A stretch of 64,000 nt of DNA from Heliopora coerulea (GCA_030142905.1 JASJOG010000068.1:774001-838000), one strand, 5' to 3'; counted from the first letter of the stretch, positions 33,801 through 41,747 are shown. The notes: generated by a model not told the origin, from the sequence alone. A program made the numbers and translations.

Positions 33801-36800
33801 CTTTGTCTCTACCAAGCATCGCAGGTTTTCTCCGGGTACTCCGGTTTCCTCCTGTAGTAACACTGGACCCATGAGGGGTGGCCCTTACTGGATCTCTAGG
33901 GAGAACAGCTTATGTAGCTGATAGGGTTATCCAGTATGAATAAAGGTCCTTTATTTTACCTTTGTTTTTCCACTTTCTAGCTTGTGCAGATGAAAGACTC
34001 GAATGTATAAAATGGGCGTCAGTTGGAGAATGTCAAAGGAATCCTTCATATATGAAAGAAAACTGCAAAGGAAGTTGTGGTTTGTGCGGAGGTAAGAAAG
34101 ATAAATAAAACACACTTCACTGTAAGAAGACCGACATCGGTAGACCTAAAAATCTCTCGGGTAATTAAAACATACTGCTGGCTAAACAATGCTGGAACAA
34201 CATTACGGACGAACGACATTGATGGCCCAATAATATTTATCATCGTTAACAATAATGATCAATACACGGGTGATTATTTGAAAAGATACGGTGAACGAGG
34301 TGTTATAAAAATTCTTCGGTAACATTTAGAAAGGTAGCAGCCATTTTGTTTAAATGCTTTAACTGTTAAATTTACCTGCAGGTGGTTTATTAGAAATTAA
34401 GGGAACCACAGAGTATTCTGATGAAATACAAAGCAACGGTAACTCCGAATCTTGTCAGCATATTTCTTTTATTGAACAATCCGCCCTTCAACTAGGTTTT
34501 AGTCATCATCAGGAATGCTACAGGAGAAAGCGGTGACAGCTGTATTTATAGGCTAGAGTAACGAGTAATATGCTATCAATAGAAAATTACTAAATCTTTT
34601 AACGCTTTAGTTCCGTGGTTTGGCGATGGGTTTTGTCGGTGAATGGCGAGGGCCTCTTTAAAAAGCAACAAAGACCAAAATTCGGCTTTATTTATTATTT
34701 TACAATTATTTAGGATTAGTTGGGTTGAATTGCATTCTATCTTTGTGTTCATCTCGGGAGAGAGTTCCATCAGAGTTTTCAGGTATTCAAAATCTTCGCG
34801 GGATTTGATGTGTTTGTAGATTTCGGAATTTGAGTTAGTAGCGTGTTCGTTGATGCGGTTAATTAGGCAACGTTCCGTTTTGCCAATGTAACTGTCTCGA
34901 CAACCAGGACATGCGAATTTATAAACGACCGAACTTTGGTATTCCGTTGGTGTACGGTCTTTGCAGGAAACGAAATGATTAGATTCGGTGATTGTCCAGT
35001 TTATAAGGAACTTGCATGGATATTTGAGGAGGCGGTTGACTTTGCGAGTGAATTCCCGTGTTAATTGGGTTGCGAATTTTTCGAGGATAACTAGATGAAT
35101 CCAGATTTTTGCAGTGGTATCGGTTGGATCGGTGTTGATGTCTGTTTGGTTGGGAGGTGATGAAGATGGTGTATAAGCGTCGATTAGTTTTTTTTGAGAG
35201 GCTTCGGGAAAATCCATTCCAGGACATGAATTTTGTGATTGTTTCAAGTTCAGTTTTCAGTAGAGATTCCTGGTTGCTAATGATGACCAAAACCTAGTCG
35301 AAACGTAGATGTTCAATAAAAGAAATATGTTGACAATATTCGGAGTTACCATTGTTTTGTATTTAACTAGAAATATGACGTAATTTTTGGCCAATCACCA
35401 CGCGGAATTTTTGATATACCAGCTGTGTTATTATACTGATGCCGATTATTGCTGAAGCGATAAATTTATAATGTTCAGCATCCTTAAATTTATTTTTTAA
35501 ATTTATTATTTTATAAATTCATATTCATAAATTTATTATTTTAGCATAGTTGTTCGACTTTTCTAACAAGCTAACAACGTTTATTATTGAACGATGGTTT
35601 AACAGCTTATTATCGTGGTTGAACGTTACTGTCGAAGGACTTCTCCACAGGGCGCAGCGCACATTGTTTAGATGGTGCAGTACAACGTTGTTCACACGGT
35701 GAACCCGAATATTGTTCACAGTGCGCAGTACATTTTTCACGAGGTTGCAGAAAATTGTGTTCCACAGAGCGCAGAACGATGTTGTTCAAATAGTGCAGCA
35801 CAACATTCACAGAGTGCCGCAAGACATTGTCCACAGTGTGTGGCATAACGCTGTTCGCAGTGGGCAACACCACATTGCTCATGGTGAGCTACACAGTAAT
35901 GTCCACAGGGGTTAGCAAAACATCGCTGCCGCCTGCTAATCAGAAAGTTGTCCATTCGTTAAATGGTTTGAGTCCGGGAAAGCTACGATTGTTCATTCTT
36001 TGTTTGTTTGTCCAGAGTTTTTAAACTTTAAAAACTCATTGGGACAGTGCAACCTGTCTAGCGTATACAACAAATTATTTTGAACGCGTTTTTTTTGAAA
36101 GTTGGTTCACCAATGCGGAAAAGAATTCCATCAACATTTGCCACAAACTGCCCCGCCACTTATTCGAGACTTGTTGTGAACGAAGGACAAACCAGACGCC
36201 AGAGGATGCCAACAGGATGCTCTGCACGTCAACTTGACGCTCACGCCAACTGATTTTTCAACGTTCTTGAAGATGGTTTCCAAGTAGGAAGCCGAAACGT
36301 CGGACAAACAAACATTTTAAAGTTTATTTTTAAAGTTTAAGAAAGCTGGACGAACAAACAAAGAATGAACAATCAAAGTTGTCCGTTGTTGAAACGCTGT
36401 TGCTGTATCTCGTAGACTGCAAAGATATGTACTCCAAAGATGCTATCCAATGTGGAATTTGGGCAAAAAGTGGCACTTGCAGCAATAATCCCTCGTTCAT
36501 GATGATGGAATGCAAGAAGACTTGTACAGGTTGTTCCGGTAAGTGTTGAATATCATAGTCCTTTGGTTTTCCTGTCATCCATGTACATTTTACATAGTAA
36601 CACCGCTGCAGCACATTGGTTCCTCTCATAAGCATTATTTACAGTGTGTCAAAAAAAAAGGTTACCCTATTGAAAATTCTCATGATTATTCTTTAAAAAT
36701 CACCTGTTGTACAAAAGGTAATTTGTAAAGAATATTAATGAAGCATGAATAGGGTAGTCTTTTTTTCGGGACAAACTGTATAACTATGTCGCAATGGTCC

Positions 36801-38338
36801 TCACCTCTCAAAACTAGATAAAAGTGTAGTGTCAGTTTTTCGAAATGCTCTTGCAGAATTCAAATTAGAAGTCTGTATATTTTATCTGGCGAATGAATAT
36901 TGCTACCTACATTTGAACAGTAATAAATACTTATAAACCAAGAGTGGGAGCCGAGATCCGTATGGGAAAGCATTTACCTGGGGCCTTCGCAGAGACCCTG
37001 AACAAAGGAGCGAGGTCTATGCGAAAAAACCGAAAGCAAATACTTTCCAGTAAGGAATGAACAAACGAGGTTAGTAAGGAATTTATATTGCGTGACTTTC
37101 GGTTTGTTGTTTCAGCTTTCACATTTTTAACTGAGTTTTCGTGATCGGAAGCTGCTGTTTAACTTAAGGCAGATACACTATCGTTGTCGCCGTGTCGCTG
37201 AAGCTTAGCGATACATTTGTGCGGTTACCAAGGCTTGTCGCTCCGTCACTGGGACCGCGTCGCTGAAATCGCTGAAGCACATGAAATCGCTGAGTCGCAA
37301 GCGAGAAATTGCAGAATTGCGTCGTTCGAGGGGGTTCTGATAAACACAAATTGTACCCTGTGCTTTATGATATGTCACCGACGGACTACAAGAATGAGAA
37401 AATGAAGTTGAATGCCAGAGGAAAGAATGGGTTAAATTTTGTCACGTGATTAGACATTTCTTCGTGTAAGTTGAACAGGTTTCTCATTAGTTACAATTGA
37501 GAGCCTATTAAACCAAAGAAAAAGTCGCTTTGTGCGATAAAATTTGTGTTGTTCAGTTTTATTCGCTTTATCGCTAGCGACTTTTACTGTGTCTAGCCTC
37601 TTGTGGCTTTGTCGCTTGTCCCTTTGTCGCCGGTCGCTTTGTCGCCGGTCGCTTTGTCGCCGGTCGCTTTGTCGCCGGTCGCTTTGTCGCCGGTCGCTTT
37701 GTCGCCGGTCGCTTTGTCGCCGGTCGCTTTGTCGCCGGTCGCTTTGTCGCCGGTCGCTTTGTCGCCGGTCGCTTTGTCGCTCAGCTTTAGCGACCCAGCT
37801 GCGCGATAGTGTGTCTCTGCCTTTAGCTCGTAGCTTGTTCGTTACGCTTCTTGTTTCCGACAGTTAAACATTCATTTATCGTACTTTATGCAATTAGCTT
37901 TGAACAAAAGCATCTCTGATGTTTCAGTACATTCTGTTATTCGGAAAATTTCAATACAGATGTTTAATTCTCCTCAAATTTTATTGAGATCAACTCGAGA
38001 ATTTCCTTGCCGCAACGTGCCGGTGGGGAATAAAAATAGCATTGGACCAGGAGTTCCAATACCTAAAAATTTCAAACCGTTCAGCAACTAATCGGCACGT
38101 GTGGTTTTTATTACTCACGCGTACACAAAGTTAATCTCCCTTCAGCAATTTCCTCAATAGCTGATTATTTGTTCCGTTGGCATCTTGAAAATTTGCTTTA
38201 ACAGGATAAAAAAATTGTATTTAAGGACCGTGCAATGACAACAATACTGAATGTCCTCGATGGGCCAAGGAGGATGAGTGTAGAAGAAATCCAGCATGGA
38301 TGGGTAGCAATTGCAAGAAAAGCTGTGGTAAATGTTAA
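16803..38338 (+). CDS. Secreted astacin metalloprotease with TSP1 x2, MAM and six ShKT domains (20 exons)
   Basis: Exons: 16,803-16,899; 17,054-17,113; 19,499-19,561; 21,078-21,218; 21,890-22,060; 22,294-22,417; 25,791-25,903; 26,075-26,146; 26,645-26,866; 26,988-27,152; 27,372-27,551; 29,008-29,148; 30,633-30,892; 31,953-32,055; 32,531-32,671; 32,835-32,963; 33,251-33,376; 33,981-34,091; 36,416-36,538; 38,226-38,338. Total 2,655 bp, 884 residues, no internal stop, all junctions GT-AG and phase-compatible. Order: signal peptide (1-~27), propeptide with the zinc-blocking FEGD (127-130) and furin-type RRKR (151-154), astacin domain (155-~354) with HEMTHAMGFFHEQ (250-262) and Met-turn SIMHY (305-309), TSP1 (355-409, 410-469), MAM (470-637), ShKT x6 (638-884). 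All zinc ligands and the catalytic Glu are present, so an active secreted protease is predicted. Astacin-ShKT proteins occur in cnidarian nematocysts and in matrix or developmental roles; the sequence does not decide which. Confidence 0.92.
18175..18352. repeat. Hairpin element with tRNA-like T-arm loop
   Basis: Arms of about 75-80 bp are inverted copies (AAGGAGGAAAATCTC ... GAGATTTTCCTCCTT; inner core GGGACCTGTTGCGAAAAATG). The 23-base loop GCTGGGAATCGAACCCGCG is the reverse complement of a tRNA T-arm with a good B box (GGTTCGATTCC). Probably derived from inverted tRNA-related SINE fragments. Confidence 0.7.
19258..19460 (+). repeat. Partial copy of the 12.1-kb foldback family
   Basis: Starts GGTCGGCACTAGGACGGAAC and continues through TTAAGTATTTTATTTGATAAC, CAATTTCACCAG, a TTAGGATTAGGG run and CATAGCATCCAGGATAA, matching 12,099-12,350. 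The right inverted arm is absent. It ends about 40 bp before gene 2 exon 3. Confidence 0.7.
19613..20270. repeat. 18-bp minisatellite (TATTACAATTATAATTTG)n
   Basis: More than 30 tandem units in intron 3 of gene 2, 0.05 kb after exon 3. The 18-bp unit is a multiple of three, so long open frames appear on both strands (IIIVIQ and YYNYNL repeats). These are repeat artefacts. Units are nearly identical in the middle (19,760-20,030) and degrade at both ends. Confidence 0.95.
21330..21830. repeat. Dispersed repeat, copy A
   Basis: Contains CGTACGGGAAAGTATTTG, GAGCGAGGTTTGTGGCAAAAA, AAACGAGGTTAATAAGGAAT, then AATTAGCTTTGAACAAAA and GCAACCAATC near its end. The same order of blocks is found at 36,940-38,130, and the first part again in a rearranged form at 45,205-45,340. 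Family unknown. It ends about 60 bp before exon 5. Confidence 0.65.
22294..26866 (+). CDS. Gene 2 exons 6-9: astacin catalytic domain
   Basis: Exon 6 (TCVRWIYYNPS, KQEEG) and exon 7 (GCFSKVG, GEGCEWVG, HEMTHAMG) are joined in phase 2, the only phase 2 junction in the gene. Exon 8 begins with GFFHEQSRDDRDKYV, completing the HExxHxxGFxHE zinc motif across the exon 7/8 junction. Exon 9 holds DYNSIMHYSSTAF, the Met-turn with its zinc-region Tyr, and closes the domain at LYDCKARN. The cysteines needed for the two conserved astacin disulfides are visible (TC, GC, GC, DC). The 3.4 kb intron 6 splits this domain and hosts a separate Crypton-like gene. Confidence 0.92.
22676..22982. mobile_element. 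Mariner-type MITE
   Basis: Inverted ends CAAGGTGTCCCAATAAAAAC and the reverse complement of TTTTTTTGGGACATCCTG, extending about 60 bp inward (AAAACTATTGAAATCAC; TTTGAATGCC). TA target duplications flank it (22,674-22,675 and 22,983-22,984). The right TA continues into a (TA)n microsatellite. No ORF. Confidence 0.8.
22983..23036. repeat. (TA)n microsatellite
   Basis: Almost pure TA with two interruptions, starting exactly at the right TA of the MITE. A second shorter TA tract is at 23,160-23,174. Confidence 0.9.
23746..25146 (+). CDS. Crypton-like tyrosine recombinase gene (2 exons) inside gene 2 intron 6
   Basis: Exon 1 23,746-24,158 and exon 2 24,279-25,146 are joined by a 120-bp phase 2 intron (AGGAG|gtaatg, cttttaaag|A), giving DDRR-FICFREALDAKMK across the junction, about 426 residues. 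The protein matches the recombinase/DUF3504 fold of Cryptons and of host genes derived from them (ZMYM2, QRICH1, KCTD1 relatives): EHRLLRLR with the first catalytic Arg, a GTNTLNRIIP segment, AYSLRVTCATRLYQN (HxxR motif with Tyr in place of the first His), ERTGHKS with the second His, and ERYER with the nucleophile Tyr. The N-terminal part resembles the SAM-like core-binding region. Both exons are open, so it may be recent or still active. Element ends are not defined. Gene 2 transcripts would splice it out. Confidence 0.8.
25364..25728. repeat. Foldback element with AT microsatellite centre
   Basis: Inverted arms of about 110 bp (ATCTTCATGTAAATTAGGAC, TATCAGGGGATAAAGG, TCTGGTGGATGTGAG) enclose a (GATTATGAATATAT)n then (TA)n core at 25,500-25,617. 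The arms differ by about ten per cent. It lies 62 bp before exon 7, so its hairpin is close to the branch-point region. Confidence 0.75.
26988..27551 (+). CDS. Gene 2 exons 10-11: two TSP1 domains
   Basis: Each exon is phase 1-1 and encodes one thrombospondin type 1 repeat. The first has WSRWSECDKNC and six cysteines with an atypical, Arg-rich middle (DRQRFCFRR). The second has the standard form GPWAAWGGCSQSCDQGKRQR and RKC. The Trp ladder of TSP1 domains is clear in the second and reduced in the first. TSP1 repeats mediate matrix or glycan binding. Confidence 0.9.
27786..28400 (-). mobile_element. CR1/L2-type LINE 3' fragment with ATT tail
   Basis: On the minus strand, 28,400 to about 28,080 reads ERRAYQKAMFMFKVKN-stop, RKFQLRSNCKN, SRTNFMKKSISYSGVVG-stop-NNLPMHYK, KMLEFKAMLKDTG, the C-terminal tail of a CR1/L2-type reverse transcriptase broken by stops. 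The 3' end reaches the ATT microsatellite at 27,786-27,838. A truncated 3' end of the same family is at 31,262-31,440. Confidence 0.75.
29008..32055 (+). CDS. Gene 2 exons 12-14: MAM domain
   Basis: The domain spans three exons (phase 1 in, phase 0 between exons 13 and 14, phase 1 out). Visible MAM features are DVDFENGWGIW, HTLGGGGNYIYVESS, CLSFYYNMHG, SLMLLIAP and SDIALDDIFIDKGACLG. Of the four usual MAM cysteines only the last pair (FQC, GAC) is present; the N-terminal pair around DFE-GW is missing. MAM domains act in adhesion and in oligomerisation of meprin-type astacins, which pair MAM with an astacin domain too. Confidence 0.9.
29560..29990 (+). mobile_element. LINE 3' fragment (RT C-terminal tail)
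   Basis: An open 94-residue frame reads KIDKFQKRTVRFG, LLPHKRTRLLRSRSHTYVLP and FMNRCLFNYI, the carboxyl tail of a CR1-like LINE ORF2. It is followed by AATTAATAAAG and an ATT-rich tail (29,937-29,996). 5'-truncated. On both sides are related dispersed blocks (29,390-29,520 and 30,005-30,130, both with TTGTCTCAAAGG). Confidence 0.7.
31262..31440 (-). mobile_element. Truncated LINE 3' end
   Basis: Shares TTTTACAAC-GTA, GGGCCGTATCCTAC and the ATT-rich 3' tail with 27,790-27,920. Only the 3' untranslated part is present. Confidence 0.6.
31517..31675. repeat. (TTTTA)n-like low-complexity tract
   Basis: Alternating TTTTATTTTA and AAATAAAATA blocks form a self-complementary AT tract in intron 13 of gene 2. 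No other content. Confidence 0.8.
32531..38338 (+). CDS. Gene 2 exons 15-20: six ShKT domains, one per exon
   Basis: Each exon is phase 1 at its start, and all but the last are phase 1 at their end. Each encodes one six-cysteine ShKT module: exon 15 CQDFDKVKC, exon 16 CEDYDTVKC, exon 17 CKDVDSYRDKC, exon 18 CADERLEC, exon 19 CKDMYSKDAIQC and exon 20 CNDNNTEC, each followed by a W-A-like core (L-A in exon 16) and the C-x-x-(S/T)-C-x-x-C end. Exon 16 is the most divergent (KLARKGRC, TNQEVVVKC). Exon 20 ends at KSCGKC-TAA, with the last cysteine as C-terminus. ShKT modules in astacin-family proteins probably mediate interaction or regulation; ion-channel blocking cannot be read from this sequence. 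Confidence 0.92.
33680..33955 (+). mobile_element. tRNA-derived SINE, full-length copy
   Basis: A tRNA-like head GGTGCTGGTGGCACAATGGT (A-box region) and GAGTTCGATTCCGG (B box) is followed by a body with TTTTCTCCGGGTACTCCGGT and TCCTCCTGTAGTAACACTGG. TTACCTTT occurs at both edges as a possible target duplication. It lies in intron 17 of gene 2. A diverged relative is at 42,966-43,140. Confidence 0.8.
34576..35247 (-). pseudogene. GIY-YIG endonuclease of Penelope-like element
   Basis: A 223-residue frame with FVSCKDRTPTEYQSSVVYKF, CPGCRDSYIGKTERCLINR and INEHATNSNS. The C-P-x-C pair, SYIGKT and R-x-x-EH are the PLE nuclease signature. The C-terminal half (HIKSREDF, IECNSTQLILNN, KEALAIHRQNPSPN) also fits. 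The reverse transcriptase is missing. The frame is open but 5'-truncated, so it is a remnant. Confidence 0.85.
35277..35307 (+). ncRNA. Hammerhead-like module at PLE end
   Basis: CTAATGATGACC..CCTAGTCGAAACGT: stem II GAC/GTC with an A-rich loop, then GAAAC. The CUGANGA box is mutated (CTAATGA). The inverted partner (34,502-34,513, minus strand) retains CTGATGATGAC. Confidence 0.4.
35640..35925. repeat. Degenerate minisatellite, unit about 25-30 bp
   Basis: Imperfect repeats of TTGTTCACAGTGCGCAGTAC-type units (TTGTTCACACGGTG, TTGTCCACAGTGTG, CTGTTCGCAGTGGG, CAACATTCACAGAGTGC). Several overlapping open frames on both strands arise from the repeat and are not genes. It lies in intron 18 of gene 2. 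Confidence 0.75.
35985..36378. mobile_element. Short Penelope-derived element with inverted ends
   Basis: Inverted ends of about 50 bp (GATTGTTCATTCTTTGTTTG ... CAAACAAAGAATGAACAATC, plus AAACTTTAAAA). Inside, at 36,265-36,302, TTGAAGATGGTTTCCAAGTA is followed by GGAAGCCGAAACGTC: a 7-bp stem II with a 5-base loop in hammerhead order. No coding capacity. It ends only 38 bp before exon 19. Confidence 0.65.
36642..36778. mobile_element. Small mariner-type MITE
   Basis: 137 bp with imperfect inverted ends (CAGTGTGTCAAAAAAAAAGG..ACCCTATT and AATAGGGTAGTC..GGGACAAACTG), flanked by TA duplications at 36,640-36,641 and 36,779-36,780. Lies in intron 19 of gene 2. Confidence 0.8.
37160..37867. mobile_element. 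Non-autonomous DNA element with internal 15-bp tandem repeat
   Basis: Inverted ends AAGGCAGATACACTATCG (from 37,165) and its partner CGATAGTGTGTCTCTGCCTT (to about 37,823), continuing as GTCGCTGAAGCTTAGCGATA against GTCGCTCAGCTTTAGCGAC. TTAA occurs at 37,159 and 37,864, but the right one is 40 bp beyond the visible repeat, so exact ends and superfamily are open. Confidence 0.6.
37606..37782. repeat. 15-bp tandem repeat (GTCGCTTTGTCGCCG)n
   Basis: Ten or more nearly perfect 15-bp units inside the MITE. The unit length is a multiple of three, giving artefactual frames (RRSLC and VALSP repeats). The unit resembles the GTCGC-rich terminal sequence of the host MITE, so it probably arose by slippage from the element end. 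Confidence 0.9.
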
Positions 38339-40007
38339 GGTAAACGATGAAGCTTCCAAGAACTTTTGCTGGGATTATCAAACAAGTTAACCCCTAAACG
38401 TTAGTAAAGAATTAGAAAAAAACAGTTCAATAATATTGCTGAACTTCGGATCACAGTTCGTTAGACAGCAGCAAACGGTAATAAAAAATGCGTGCGAAAA
38501 AACAGTTTTTCGGTACGATAAATCCAATGAATAGTTTATCGTTTTGCCAGTTTTAAAATTGACTTTAATAGATTTGAGGAAAATGTTGTCCAAAAATGAC
38601 ACCACGGATTTAGCGTTAGTATTTTTGGTTTTCTGTTACTTGGGAATTAACATGAATGTACTTTTCGTCATCATTTGTTCCCCACAATTTTTGAGAATTG
38701 TTTATCACCCACATTTTTTTTGGTTACTAGATTACGTTATTTTTTTCATCTTTGAAATATGTGTAATAAGTAACTCTGTGATAATCTTTTTTGATCACAA
38801 GGTTGACTCATATGGGACATGGCCAGATGCGGCACAGACTGAACTTTATTTATTGAAAGTAGGGAGAAATATATTCCATGTAATATTTTGCTCTGTGAAG
38901 ATCATGAAATGAGGTATTCCTCTGTGCGAGTTACTGTATATCACATGTTCTATCAAGATTAGTTGTATGTTAGAAGTACTTCACTTTGGGAGAATACTTT
39001 AAATGTGTTTTAATGATTCATGTAACCTTCATATTCAAAATGGCATTCAGAAACGTATTAACAATTCATTAGCAAATCAACCAGTAAGTGCTAGTGTAAA
39101 TCGATTAATTGCGTGCATTTGTTTATCTCATAATGTAGTCTCTTAAGCTGGGTGGCAAGCAACAATCAAGGTTGCAACACGTTTCACTGTCTGCTGCAAA
39201 ATCGACGTTCAAGTTATTCAACCCTTAATCCGGTACAGTTGCCATTTGCCAAATTTAAATTTTACTCTGACTACCTTATTTAACCAATGAAGACGTTTTG
39301 AAAAGGGTTTTCTTGTAGAACCTAAGAACGTTAAAGAAGGACGATTAATTGTATTCGCTCACGGTTTGGTTTATTAAGTAAAATACGGTTTCCATTCTGT
39401 TTAGCGCATTTGGACGTTCAGGGATTGTCGAAATTGTACAACAATAGTTAAAAGACTTTCAAAAACCACTGGTTTTCCTCTTCACCTTTCCGTAAGATTT
39501 TTTTAAAAGGGCGAAATTTTCGACATCGAAAATTCAACAAAACGGTAACCTAAAATGGCGCAATTGAGCCTAAAACTAAACTATTTGCGCTAAATTTTTG
39601 GACTTTGAGCTTATTTTGACAATTTGAGATTGCTCAAAAAATCTACAAATACCTTGGGATAACCTCTTTGCTATTTGGTGAAAATTTTCGATCTGAAAAA
39701 GTCAGCAATACATGCGCATTTGGTGGTTCTCAAGAACAAGATCTTAACCAGGATGAATCGATATTGTGATCGCAGCATAAGGGCGAAAATATTCTTCCGA
39801 GTTTCCCCCTAGATCGATGATGTTTATCGGCTTAAGCTCATTTTGCTAATTCATCCCTTCATCTTTTCGGGAATGAGACTGTCGGGCCAACAATCGTAGC
39901 CAAGTGCCGTATACACATAGGTGGGTACAACGCTTGTAGCTTATAAAAATATTGGGGATCCTATTGTGTTTTAAAAAACATGCTCTAGCTCACCAGTAAT
40001 ACAAAAG
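38339..40007. other. 3' flank of gene 2 and AT-rich intergenic sequence
   Basis: No clear poly(A) signal can be assigned. An open frame at 38,544-38,912 is hydrophobic (LVFLVFCYLGINMNVLFVII, later FFIFEICVIS) but lacks known motifs and has no splice support. It is not called. Confidence 0.5.
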
Positions 40008-41048
40008 GGGGAACCACATGAGCCATGTGGTCCCCCCCCCTGCTACTGGGCCGAATTTTCAAGTGTGGATATCTCCGGCCAATCGAGTGCTAAACGATCG
40101 CAATCAACGGCAAACAGCAAGATTTGGGAGCCTCTAGCCTTTGCTGACCAGAAAAGAGAAGTTTGTAAAAGTTGGCAAAATCTCGTTTTGCAAAGTGGAA
40201 GATGAATACCACTTCACAATGTCATGCGAAGCATACACTACCTTAAGAAACAACTTTCTCAGCGCACTCAGCAACGTTTACACCATTGACACAAATCAAA
40301 GAGATCGGATGTTCTTAGCAGATATTGTGAAGACCACAAACGCTAAAATTATTATATCACTATCAAAATTTATCTTTTCAAGTTTCATGGAAAGAGAACA
40401 ACTCCTTGAAACCAGGAATGCCAGTTAAGAAAAATAACTAGATTTATAGTTTCACATTGTACATAACTGTAATTTCTTTACCTTCCTTGCTATCTATTCC
40501 ATATGTTGTCCTAATTACTAATTTCTAATCGTAGTAGCCTGTGTGTAATGTAATTTAAAAAATGCTTTAGCAATACCTGTAAATAGGTTATGCCAATAAA
40601 GCGATTATCAACCCTCAACCCCCTTTGCTACTGGACCGAATTTTCAAGTGTGGATATCTCCGGCCAATCGAGTGCTAAACGATCGCAATCAACGGCAAAC
40701 AGCAAGATTTGGGAGCCTCCAGCCTTTGCTGACCAGAAAAGAGAAGTTTGTAAAAGTTGGCAAAATCTCGTTTTGCAAAGGGGGGACCACATGGCCCATG
40801 TGGTCCCCCCTTTGCTACTGGGCTGAATTTTCAAGTGTCGATATCTCCGGCTAATCGAGTGCTAAGCGATCGCAATCAACGGCAAACAGCAAGATTTGGG
40901 AGCCTCTAGCCTTTGCTGACAAGAAAAGAGAAGTTTGTAAAAGTTGGCAAAACCTCGTTTTTCAAAGGGGGGACCACATGGCCCATGTGGTCCCTCTCTT
41001 TGCTACTGGACCGAATTTTCAAGTGTCGATATTTCCGGCCAATCGAAT
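40008..41048 (+). repeat. ~187-bp satellite with palindromic core, first cluster
   Basis: Tandem units share TTGCTACTGGGCCGAATTTT, CAAGTGT-GATATCTCCGGC, AACGGCAAACAGCAAGATTT and GGGAGCCTC. The unit boundary carries a hairpin: AAAGGGGGGACCACATGG, one C, CCATGTGGTCCCCCCTTT (40,777-40,813). The distance between successive GATTTGGGAG boxes is 187 bp (40,706 to 40,893). A LINE fragment interrupts the first unit at 40,195-40,612. Confidence 0.85.
40187..40612 (+). mobile_element. LINE 3' fragment inserted in the satellite
   Basis: The frame reads KVEDEYHFTMSCEAYTTLRN and FMEREQLLETR, the zinc-binding-like C-terminal tail of a non-LTR reverse transcriptase (VEDE-HF-x-C). After a stop (40,426-40,428) comes a 3' UTR ending CCAATAAAGCGATTATCAAC. 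The insertion coincides with loss of most of the palindrome between CAAAG and CCCCTTTGCTACTGG. Confidence 0.75.
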
Positions 41049-41700
41049 GTGTTTGTAAAATTCTATAGTTTTTTTTTCGCGAGGCACGGTGTTTTTAATT
41101 TTCTTGTGTTTAAATGTGTAATTTGTGAGCATGGATATTTGTGTTTTGTTGATTAAATAAACGAACCTTTGTCGATAGCTTCTCGGCTATGAAAACTATT
41201 TTCGAATTGGATTGTGGGTACACATTTCAAAATTTCGACATGGAGCTCTTCTTATTTTAAATCTTAACTTATACTAATTCTAAATCGGGGTGAAAACCAA
41301 AATACCAAACATAGCCCAAGCGAGAGAGTTTCCAACATATCTCAATGATATGCGAATCAAAATTTTTCAAAAAATGTTTTTGCCTATCTACGCTAAACTT
41401 CAGGTCTCCGTCGGTTCCCCATTGCGACCTCCACCCGAGTAACAACAACGCCAAAATATGGAATTGTTACGACTTCTCGGTTCTTTGAAAAGCCATGGGC
41501 AGATCGACTATCACTTTGACTTTACATGATGTCCCTTAAGTCAGCCACAACACTGAAGTGAAACCTTATTTAGACGGATTCACGCCTTTACAGACACATA
41601 CGTCTTGGCGCCATTCTAACGTCTCTCGCGTGGAAGTTGCTATTTGATTTGAAATTAGTCTGCGGTGCCCTTTCTTTGAGACTCGTTAGAACTTCCGTTT
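41049..41700. other. No gene seen
   Basis: AT-rich sequence after the satellite. The minus-strand open frame at 41,588-41,788 has no domain and overlaps the promoter-like segment that follows. Confidence 0.5.
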
Positions 41701-41747
41701 CGCGTAGTACGTGGATATTACACGAGAGAAGAGGCAAGAAACCATCC

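Larger units (their letters stand above)
34424..35364 (-). mobile_element. Penelope-like element remnant with inverted ends
   Basis: Inverted terminal blocks of about 85 bp (34,424-34,513 and 35,277-35,364) share GGTAACTCCGAAT, AAAGAAATATG and TTCAATAAAAG. Between them a minus-strand frame encodes a PLE nuclease region. Both ends carry a hammerhead-like module, the left as CTGATGATGAC with a decayed GAA part and the right as a degenerate start with an intact GTCGAAACGT. Confidence 0.8.
36940..38130. repeat. Dispersed repeat, copy B, interrupted by a MITE
   Basis: Blocks match copy A at 21,330-21,830 in order (GTATGGGAAAGCATTT, GAGCGAGGTCTATGCGAAAAA, AAACGAGGTTAGTAAGGAAT, then ATTAGCTTTGAACAAAAGC and TTCAGCAACTAATC). 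About 0.7 kb of unrelated sequence (37,160-37,867) splits it. Confidence 0.65.

Noticed and set aside
35525..36024. Several overlapping frames on both strands rich in His, Cys and Asn
   Set aside because: Degenerate minisatellite; no consistent frame, and it lies within intron 18 of gene 2.
36940..37100. CRISPR-like or regularly spaced repeats
   Set aside because: The repeats are dispersed element copies with no regular spacer structure; the host is a eukaryote.
37544..37867. Arg/Ser/Leu/Cys and Val/Ala/Leu/Ser/Pro repeat proteins
   Set aside because: Product of the 15-bp tandem repeat.
38544..38912. 122-residue hydrophobic frame
   Set aside because: AT-driven hydrophobicity; lacks motif and splice support, lies in the flank of gene 2.
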